Shown: one piece after another, positions 58,279 to 64,000 of the stretch | Position numbering within the stretch: position 1 is the stretch's first letter | How the letters are laid out: each line of letters starts with the position of its first letter | Assembly (NCBI RefSeq): GCF_000308655.1 | Contig: NZ_BAGC01000040.1 | Span: 310,001-374,000, forward strand | DNA: 64,000 nt | Reading direction: 5' to 3' | Source of the DNA: Nocardia niigatensis NBRC 100131 | GTDB taxonomy: Bacteria; Actinomycetota; Actinomycetes; Mycobacteriales; Mycobacteriaceae | Program-made: the position numbers and the translations under genes | The notes under the pieces: generated by a model | The model's database searches: none | What the model was told of the DNA's origin: nothing | What the model saw: only the letters and a program-made list of their open reading frames with translations

Positions 58279-60369
58279 CTATCGATGGGTCGGCGCGGCG
58301 GCGCTCGGCGCGAATTCGTCGGGCCTGTTCGCCAGGTGGTTGGGCCACCAGATGCGTGGTCCGATCACGGCATACAGGGCCGGGATGATGACGGTGCGGG
58401 TAAGGAACGTATCGAGAAGGATGCCGATACCGACCACGATTCCCAATTGGGTCAGGGTGATCAGCGGCAGCACCCCCAGGACGCAGAACACCGCCGCCAG
58501 CACGATGCCCGCGCTGGTGATCACCGAACCGGTGGATGCGACCGCGCGGATCATGCCGTCGGTGGATCCGTGGTCGGCAGCCTCCTCTTTCGCCCTGGCG
58601 ACCAGGAAGATGGTGTAGTCCACACCGAGGGCCACGAGAAACAGCAGCGCGAACAACGGCACGTTCGTATCCAACGCGGGATAACCGAAGACGTGTGCGC
58701 TGAGCCAGCTTCCGAGACCGAGCGACGCCAGGGCGCTGAGCGTTGTCACCCCGACGAGCAGCAGGGCGGCAGGGAGGGCGCGCAGCAGCACCAGCAATAC
58801 GGTCAGCACCACTCCGAGGATCAGTGGCAGCACCAGCGCTTGATCGCGGCGGGAGGCATTACGGGTGTCCAATGCCTTGGCGTCCGAGCCTCCGACCAAT
58901 GCGTCGGCACCAGGAATCGGCGCCAAGGCGGTGCGCAGTTGTTCGATGGTGTGGAAGGCCCGTGCCGATCCCGGCGCGGAATCGAGAACCACGGTCCATC
59001 GGGTCAGACCACCGGCCGTGCCGCTGGAAGACGCGTTCACCACGCCGTCGGTGGCCTGGAGAGCGGCCTGCACGGCCACATCGGCCTTGCTGTCGGCCAC
59101 CACGAGCGCGGGGTCGGAGGAACCGGAGGGGAAGTGCGCGGCCAGGGTGTTCAGTCCGTCGACCGATTCAGCCTGGACCCGGAATTGCTCGGCCTGGTTG
59201 AGTCCGATGTGGGTGCCGGTCAACAGCGCGGCGCAGGCCGCCAGCAGGATCAGTGCGGTCGCGGCGACGAATCGCGGACGGCGCACAACCCTGAGTGCCA
59301 CCGCGCTCCATACGCCGGTTCGGGCGACGTCACGGTTGTCGGGCCGGGGAATGAAGGGCCAGAACACTTTTCGCCCACACAGTGCCAGGGCGGGCGGCAG
59401 CACGGTGAGAGCGAACGCCACGGCGATCAGTAGACCGAGGGCAGCGAACGCCCCGAGGCTGCGAGTGTTGGGGAGAACGGCAAGCAGCAACGTCAGCAGG
59501 GCGAGCACGACGGTGATGTTGCTCGCCAAGATCGTCGGGCCCGCCTTGCGCACCGCGATCCGCAGCGCAGTCCGGTGGTCGGGTGTGGCGTGCAACTCGT
59601 CGCGGTAGCGGGAAATCAACAGCAGTGCGTAATTGGTCCCGGCACCGAAGACCAGCACGCTGGTGATACCGGCGGTGGATCCGTCGAAGGACAGCCCGAT
59701 CGTTCCGGCCGATCCCGCACCGACGGCGGCGGCCACCCGGTCGGCGAGCGCGACCACCGACAGCGGCAGCAACCACAGCACCGGGGAGCGGTAGGTCACG
59801 ACCAGCAAGACCATCACCACGAGCGCCGTCACCGACAAGAGCAGCACGTTTGCTCCCGAGAACGATTCCGCGATATCAGCACCGAAGGCCGGTCCGCCGG
59901 TGACCTGCAGTCGCAGGTCGGCGGGCGCCTGGGCTGTCGCCGCGGCGCGGAGTTCGCGCACCCGGTCCGACAGCGCGAAACCGTTGAGGCCCGCGGGCAC
60001 CGCTACCTGCCCCAGGGCAGCCTTGCCATCCGGAGCGGTGACGAGCCCGGGCCCGAGCGCCGTACCCATGCGCGACAGTGCCGCACGGGCGGAGTCCAGA
60101 TCGGCGGTGGACAGCGAGGTGTCATCGACACGGGAGACCACCAGCACCGCCGACGCCGTATCACCGTCCGCGAAGTGCGACAGGGCCCGTTCAGCGCGTG
60201 CGGAATCAGAGGATGCAGGCAGCGAGTCGGGCGCTTGCCCACCTGATCCGCCGGTGCCGACGAAGGCCATCGTCGCCACGGCGGCGGCGATGACGACCAC
60301 CAGCAGTACCCATGATTTGCGGCCGGTGACCAGCACCGCGAACCGCTCCCACGCCTCCACGCCGGTCAC
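58279..60369 (-). CDS. MMPL-family RND transporter
   Basis: 696 residues, two repeats of about six spans (WVLLVVVIAAAVATMAF at the start; LVVMVLLVVTYRSPVLWLLPLSVVALADRVAAAV; and a second LLPLILGVVLTVLLVLLRALPAALLLVGVTTL set) with two large periplasmic domains, typical of short MMPL proteins that export lipids or siderophores. GTG start. Divergent from a MarR regulator with an AT-rich shared promoter. Confidence 0.9.
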   Translation of the reverse strand: MTGVEAWERFAVLVTGRKSWVLLVVVIAAAVATMAFVGTGGSGGQAPDSLPASSDSARAERALSHFADGDTASAVLVVSRVDDTSLSTADLDSARAALSRMGTALGPGLVTAPDGKAALGQVAVPAGLNGFALSDRVRELRAAATAQAPADLRLQVTGGPAFGADIAESFSGANVLLLSVTALVVMVLLVVTYRSPVLWLLPLSVVALADRVAAAVGAGSAGTIGLSFDGSTAGITSVLVFGAGTNYALLLISRYRDELHATPDHRTALRIAVRKAGPTILASNITVVLALLTLLLAVLPNTRSLGAFAALGLLIAVAFALTVLPPALALCGRKVFWPFIPRPDNRDVARTGVWSAVALRVVRRPRFVAATALILLAACAALLTGTHIGLNQAEQFRVQAESVDGLNTLAAHFPSGSSDPALVVADSKADVAVQAALQATDGVVNASSSGTAGGLTRWTVVLDSAPGSARAFHTIEQLRTALAPIPGADALVGGSDAKALDTRNASRRDQALVLPLILGVVLTVLLVLLRALPAALLLVGVTTLSALASLGLGSWLSAHVFGYPALDTNVPLFALLFLVALGVDYTIFLVARAKEEAADHGSTDGMIRAVASTGSVITSAGIVLAAVFCVLGVLPLITLTQLGIVVGIGILLDTFLTRTVIIPALYAVIGPRIWWPNHLANRPDEFAPSAAAPTHR

Positions 60370-60388
60370 TATTTCAGATTCTTAAATA
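60370..60388. promoter_or_regulatory. AT-rich inverted repeat in the MMPL/MarR promoter
   Basis: TATTT-N9-AAATA lies immediately upstream of the MMPL start in the 67-base divergent gap, in AT-rich DNA unlike its surroundings. Likely MarR operator. Confidence 0.5.
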
Positions 60389-60436
60389 TTCGGCAACGAC
60401 GGTCGCGTTAGGCTCGCGAACAAAGAAACGGAGGCG

Positions 60437-60943
60437 ATGATGACCAACGGCGCTGCCCGACCTGCGGAACCAACGAACGAACGCGCGCGGCTGGAGACCC
60501 AGCTGGCTCGAGATCTGCGTGCGCTGTCGTCGGTTACCGAACTGATCGGGCACGCGTTCGCACGCACGAACACACTGCGCCCCAACGACTTCCGCGCGCT
60601 CTTGCATGTGGCCACCGCCGATGCGGACAGCACGCCCCTGACCGCCGGCGCGCTGGGCACGCTGATGGGCATCTCCCCCGCTGCGGTCACCTACCTGGTG
60701 GAACGCATGATCTCGACCGGGCATCTGATGCGCACGGTCGACACCGTGGATCGTCGCCGGGTGCTGTTGCACTACAGCGAGCACGGAATGGCGGTGGCAG
60801 GCGAATTCTTCGGGCCGATCGGCAGTCGAACTCGCGCGGCGATGGCCGATCTGCCGGATACGGACCTGGCCGCAGCGCATCGAGTGCTGTCCGCCGCGAT
60901 CGCGGCCCTGCGCGAACTGAGCTCGGAACTGGTCGCCACCTGA
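60437..60943 (+). CDS. MarR-family transcriptional regulator
   Basis: 168 residues. LRPNDFRALLHVATADA, LTAGALGTLMGISPAAVTYLVERMISTGHLMRTVDTVDRRRVLLHYSEHG is a clean MarR wHTH with DRR wing. GGAGGCG precedes the ATG. Divergent MMPL gene suggests it controls export of its ligand. Confidence 0.9.
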   Translation: MMTNGAARPAEPTNERARLETQLARDLRALSSVTELIGHAFARTNTLRPNDFRALLHVATADADSTPLTAGALGTLMGISPAAVTYLVERMISTGHLMRTVDTVDRRRVLLHYSEHGMAVAGEFFGPIGSRTRAAMADLPDTDLAAAHRVLSAAIAALRELSSELVAT

Positions 60944-60960
60944 CCGATCGGGCATATCGG

Positions 60961-61386
60961 TCATGCCATCCGTCCCGGCACCGTTGGATCACCGCCATCG
61001 ATGAGATCGGCCCGCCGGGCACCCTGCCACGCCTCGTACACCCCGCTCGCGGCGCACAGCAGACCCCAGCCCGAGGTGACCGCTAGGGTTTTCACGCGTT
61101 CGGCGCGACCCTCGAGCGCGAGGGCGAAGACCGACGTGTCCGCCACGTCGCAGGCCACCCTGATGATGACGGCGGTCCGGCGAGCACGAGGGTCGTCGGC
61201 GAACGCCAAGGCCAGCCCGGAGACCAGGTCGCGCAGCGCGACCAGCCGCGCCGCAGCCCGCAATTCGGGTTCACCACCGGTGCCGAGTCCGGTCGGGCGC
61301 AGCAGAATCTCGGGCCGGATGGACACTGCCACACCGTAAGCCGCGGTCGCGAGCCCGATCAGCCGCGCGGGAGCAGTCGCATTCAT
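60961..61386 (-). CDS. Small membrane protein (DUF4267-like)
   Basis: 141 residues, three to four spans: LIGLATAAYGVAVSIRPEILL, VALRDLVSGLALAFAD, AVIIRVACDVADTSVFALAL, LAVTSGWGLLCAASGVYEAW. Resembles DUF4267-type proteins. ATG overlaps the stop of the preceding small gene (ATGA), so they form one operon. Confidence 0.65.
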   Translation of the reverse strand: MNATAPARLIGLATAAYGVAVSIRPEILLRPTGLGTGGEPELRAAARLVALRDLVSGLALAFADDPRARRTAVIIRVACDVADTSVFALALEGRAERVKTLAVTSGWGLLCAASGVYEAWQGARRADLIDGGDPTVPGRMA

Positions 61387-61664
61387 CGCGGCACCGCCAC
61401 AGCTCGGGCCGACGCCACAACCGGCCTGTGCCCGAGGACCGACTGCGCGACGCCGATGTGCGCATGTCCACCCAGCCTCGAATCAGCGTCGTAGGGAAGG
61501 ACTTCGCAGTCGCAAGCCGGCGCCCAGGCTGGGGTCCCGGGACCCGCGACCGCGATGCGGGACGCGACGTGGGCGTGACCGGCCACCGAGGCGGCCACGG
61601 AAAGACTTCGCGGCGCGGTGGCACACATCGAGCGCACAGGTCCGCGAGGTGGAGTCGTGTTCAT
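61383..61664 (-). CDS. Small hypothetical protein, operon leader
   Basis: 93 residues from an ATG with GGAGGAACG directly upstream, a strong ribosome site, and a stop overlapping the next start, so it is a true gene. Sequence (MCATAPRSLSVAASVAGHAHVASRIAVAG, CDCEVLPYDADSRLGGHAHIGVAQSVLGHRP) has repeated GHAH and two close Cys but no recognised domain. Confidence 0.6.
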   Translation of the reverse strand: MNTTPPRGPVRSMCATAPRSLSVAASVAGHAHVASRIAVAGPGTPAWAPACDCEVLPYDADSRLGGHAHIGVAQSVLGHRPVVASARAVAVPR

Positions 61665-61730
61665 CGTTCCTCCAGCAATCGTGCGAGCCGGGCGGATAGT
61701 GGCCTAGCTGACTGCTTCGACAGTAGCATT

Positions 61731-61751
61731 CAATCGATGCAAAAACGATGC
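61731..61751. promoter_or_regulatory. Shared 21-bp element, copy 2
   Basis: CAATCGATGC-AA-AAACGATGC, 67 bases upstream of the small-protein operon start and 83 bases before the divergent TIGR01777 gene. Only two bases differ from the copy at 58218-58238. Confidence 0.7.
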
Positions 61752-61834
61752 GCCCTATGTCGCGGATCGTGGGCGGTCGACACTGCAGGCGTCGGAACAC
61801 GGGCGCGCGGCCTCGACGCGCTAGAGTCCCGTGC

Positions 61835-63190
61835 GTGGGTATCGAGTGGTCGAGTGTGGTCGCCACACCGCAGGACGAGGTATTCGCCTGGTTCGAGCGT
61901 CCCGGTGCGTTCACACGCCTGAGCCCTCCGTGGTCGCCGGTCCGGCTCGTGACAGAGGCATCCTCTCTGTCCGACGGCCGCGCGGTATTGGCGCTGCCCG
62001 GCGGGATGCGCTGGGTCGCACAGCACATCGCGAGTGACTACGACCCGCCACGACGGTTCAGCGACGAGGCCGTCGGCGGCAATGCGTCGGAGATGGTCTC
62101 GAACCTGTTGCCGTGGAAACACACTCACAGCTTCGAGGCAGTCGACGAACGACACACCCGCGTGCTCGACCGGGTCGACACACCCGTGCCCGCCGCCGCG
62201 CTGCAATCGATGTTCGCCTATCGATCCCGGCAGCTGGCGGGCGATCTCGACGCGCATCGGCGGGCTGCCGGGCGTTGCCCGGCGAGAATCGCGGTGACCG
62301 GCGCCTCCGGCCTGGTCGGATCCGCGCTCACCGCATTCCTGACCACCGGCGGCCATGCGGTGATCCGATTGGTTCGGCGGCCGCCCACCGTTCCCGATGA
62401 GCGGCAGTGGAATCCGGCCGAGCCGGCCAGCGACCTCTTGGCCGATATCGATGCCGTCATCCACCTCGCGGGCGCGTCGATCGCGGGGCGCTTCACCTCG
62501 GCACACAAGCACGACATCCGCGACAGCCGAATCGAACCGACACGCCGCCTCGCCGACCTGGCGGCGCGATCAGGTGTCCGAGTTTTCCTCAGCGCCTCCG
62601 CGATCGGCTACTACGGAGCCGATCGCGGCGATGATCCGCTCACCGAAAACAGCTCCCGCGGAAGCGGTTTCCTGGCCGATGTCGTTGCGGATTGGGAGGA
62701 CGCCGCGCTGGCGGCCGCGGACCGCGTCCGGGTGGCCACCATCCGCACCGGCATCGTCCAGTCGCCGCGCGGCGGCACGCTGCGCCTGCTCCGTCCGCTG
62801 TTCTCGGCCGGCCTGGGCGGGCGAATGGGAGACGGACGGCAATGGCTGTCGTGGATAGGGATCGACGATCTGGTCGACGTCTATCACCGGGCGCTGTGGG
62901 ACGAAACGCTCTCCGGTCCCATCAACGCCGTAGCACCGGACCCCGTCCGGAACAGCGACTACACGGCGGCACTGGCGCGGGTATTGCACCGCCCCGCGCT
63001 CGTCCCGATCCCGGGATTCGGGCCGCGACTACTGCTCGGCGCCGAGGGCGCCCGCGAGCTGGCGTCCGCCAGCCAACGGGTCATCCCCGACCGGCTGACC
63101 GCCGCCGGACACCGATTCCGCACACCTGAGCTGGAATTCGCGCTTCGCCATGTCCTCGGCCGAACCCTCGCCCGCGACCTCCCGAACTGA
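61835..63190 (+). CDS. SRPBCC-TIGR01777 epimerase fusion
   Basis: 451 residues. N-terminal SRPBCC domain to about 145 (VATPQDEVFAWFERPGAFTRLSPPW, HSFEAVDERHTRVLDRVDTPVP), then an NAD(P)-binding epimerase (IAVTGASGLVGSALTAFL, VIHLAGASIAGRFTSAHK, FLSASAIGYYGADRGDDPLTE) and a closing DUF1731 (GARELASASQRVIPDRLTAAGHRF). Known as the SDR39U1/TIGR01777 family, with unclear activity. GTG follows a TAGAGT -10-like word by seven bases. Confidence 0.9.
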   Translation: MGIEWSSVVATPQDEVFAWFERPGAFTRLSPPWSPVRLVTEASSLSDGRAVLALPGGMRWVAQHIASDYDPPRRFSDEAVGGNASEMVSNLLPWKHTHSFEAVDERHTRVLDRVDTPVPAAALQSMFAYRSRQLAGDLDAHRRAAGRCPARIAVTGASGLVGSALTAFLTTGGHAVIRLVRRPPTVPDERQWNPAEPASDLLADIDAVIHLAGASIAGRFTSAHKHDIRDSRIEPTRRLADLAARSGVRVFLSASAIGYYGADRGDDPLTENSSRGSGFLADVVADWEDAALAAADRVRVATIRTGIVQSPRGGTLRLLRPLFSAGLGGRMGDGRQWLSWIGIDDLVDVYHRALWDETLSGPINAVAPDPVRNSDYTAALARVLHRPALVPIPGFGPRLLLGAEGARELASASQRVIPDRLTAAGHRFRTPELEFALRHVLGRTLARDLPN

Positions 63191-63373
63191 CCGAGCACGG
63201 TCTTGGCTCTCGGCACCGGGCGCATCGACAGCCCAGAACCACCACATCCACCAGGCGTTCGCCGCACGGTGGCGGCGGACGGTTCAGCGGTCACAGGCTT
63301 GACAGACCCGGGCGGAGTTACACCGAAATGACACTTTCGACCTGGTCTACAACGCGCTGACCAGTGGAAACGG

Positions 63374-63619
63374 CTAGTCCTTCTTCATCATCTCGTAGAT
63401 CCGCTTACAGTCCGAGCAAACCGGGGAGCCGGGCTTCGGGGAGCGGGTCACCGGGAAGACCTCGCCGCACAGGGCCACCACGTGGGTGCCCATGACGGCG
63501 GACTCGGTGATCTTTTCCTTCTTGACGTAGTGGAAGACCTTGGGAGTGTCGTTGTCGGTCGACTCGTCGGTGGTCTCGTCCGGACGGACCAGGGTGTCTG
63601 CGCTCACGGGTTCAATCAT
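63374..63619 (-). CDS. DUF3039 zinc-binding-like protein
   Basis: 81 residues (ATG 63619; GTG at 63607 gives VSADTL). An acidic start is followed by FHYVKKEKITESAVMGTHVVALCGEVFPVTRSPKPGSPVCSDCKRIYEMM, the DUF3039 core with CGE and CSDC ligands for a metal. Conserved in actinobacteria near sigB-region genes; function unknown. Confidence 0.85.
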   Translation of the reverse strand: MIEPVSADTLVRPDETTDESTDNDTPKVFHYVKKEKITESAVMGTHVVALCGEVFPVTRSPKPGSPVCSDCKRIYEMMKKD

Positions 63620-63687
63620 GCCAGGTCGGCCTGCCGCGGGGCGGGGTGGCGTGTGCATCCGACGCGCGGTAGTGGAAGACTCGGGGT

Positions 63688-64000
63688 ATGCAGCGTGACG
63701 GCGAATCCCAGGCCGACGGCATGAGCGGTGAGGATCGCCCGGACGTCGAGTTCCACCCCGCCGGTGCCATCCCGAAACCACCGAGCCAATCCCAGGGCTA
63801 CTTCCCGGGCGAGGAGAAGCAGCACCCGGCGCTGATCACCGAGGCCGCGCCCTCGCTGGAGCAGCAGCATCGCGACCGGGTGCGGCGCTACCTCACCATC
63901 ATGTCGCTGCGCATCCCCTGCCTGATCGGCGCGGCCGTCGCGTACAGCGTGTGGCACAGCTGGTGGCTGGCGCTGCTCATCATCGGCGTCTCCATCCCGC
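63688..64000 (+). CDS. DUF3099 membrane protein, cut by window end
   Basis: First 104 residues only. A Pro/Gln/Glu-rich start (GYFPGEEKQHPALITEAAPSLEQQHRDRVRRYLTIMSLRIPCLI) then two spans (IPCLIGAAVAYSVWHSW and LALLIIGVSIP). DUF3099 corresponds to Rv2709 just before sigB. Start ATG at 63688. Confidence 0.85.
   Translation, partial: MQRDGESQADGMSGEDRPDVEFHPAGAIPKPPSQSQGYFPGEEKQHPALITEAAPSLEQQHRDRVRRYLTIMSLRIPCLIGAAVAYSVWHSWWLALLIIGVSIP

Overview
The window is high-GC actinobacterial DNA, most likely from Nocardia or a close mycolic-acid relative. The evidence is gene content and order. From the TrmA-type methyltransferase at 11.8 kb to sigA at 27.4 kb, the genes follow the Mycobacterium tuberculosis Rv2689c-Rv2703 order as I remember it: methyltransferase, APC-type transporter, ceoB, ceoC, DUF3159, OB-fold protein, hydrolase, DUF3710, dut, DUF3093, DUF4193, cei, suhB, ppgK, sigA. 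The DUF7455 zinc-ribbon gene (47.9 kb) and the DUF3099 gene at the right edge flank sigB in mycobacteria, so sigB and ideR probably lie just beyond 64 kb. Species assignment is inference; no rRNA or tRNA gene was seen.

Layout. 0-11.7 kb is accessory metabolism: a decayed glutaminase, a ubiX-ubiD decarboxylase pair opposite a LysR regulator, a DUF1707 protein, a membrane protein with octapeptide repeats, a GrpB remnant, a TetR / Old Yellow Enzyme / SDR operon, an alanine-type aminotransferase opposite an HxlR regulator, and a SIMPL protein. 11.8-27.4 kb is the conserved core: rRNA/tRNA methylation, a KimA-like potassium transporter with two RCK subunits, a SigD-like sigma factor inserted into the block, envelope, nucleotide and polyphosphate-glucose functions, and the primary sigma factor. 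27.5-31.2 kb is a four-gene glycine betaine/choline ABC operon with overlapping genes.

31.2-47.4 kb is a mosaic: a HEPN-like gene, a secreted chorismate mutase, a DUF4253 protein, a glyoxalase, an epoxide-hydrolase-like enzyme, a MarR-FAD monooxygenase operon, an MHYT sensor, a CPA1 antiporter, a YdcF protein, a rhomboid-like protein, a KhtT/KhtU-type K+/H+ antiporter, DUF952 and a DmdC-like acyl-CoA dehydrogenase. 47.9-53.9 kb carries DUF7455, SNF2 helicase plus SWIM protein, DUF1905, a DEAH helicase and a YihY/BrkB membrane protein. 54-63.2 kb is regulatory and lipid/steroid-like accessory DNA: a truncated TetR, SRPBCC proteins, a flavin disulfide reductase, a lipocalin, MMPL-MarR, small operons and a TIGR01777 epimerase. 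DUF3039 and DUF3099 close the window.

Regulation is unusually legible. Several local regulators sit beside perfect or near-perfect palindromes (6436, 10249/10270, 36724, 54501/54529, 55528). Two sites 43.5 kb into the mosaic's right part (58218 and 61731) share a 21-bp element. Convergent gene pairs in the core are separated by long perfect hairpins. The most useful leads are the KimA-like/CeoBC potassium system, the twin HxlR operators, the shared 21-bp element, the expanded methyltransferase and the HEPN-like gene.
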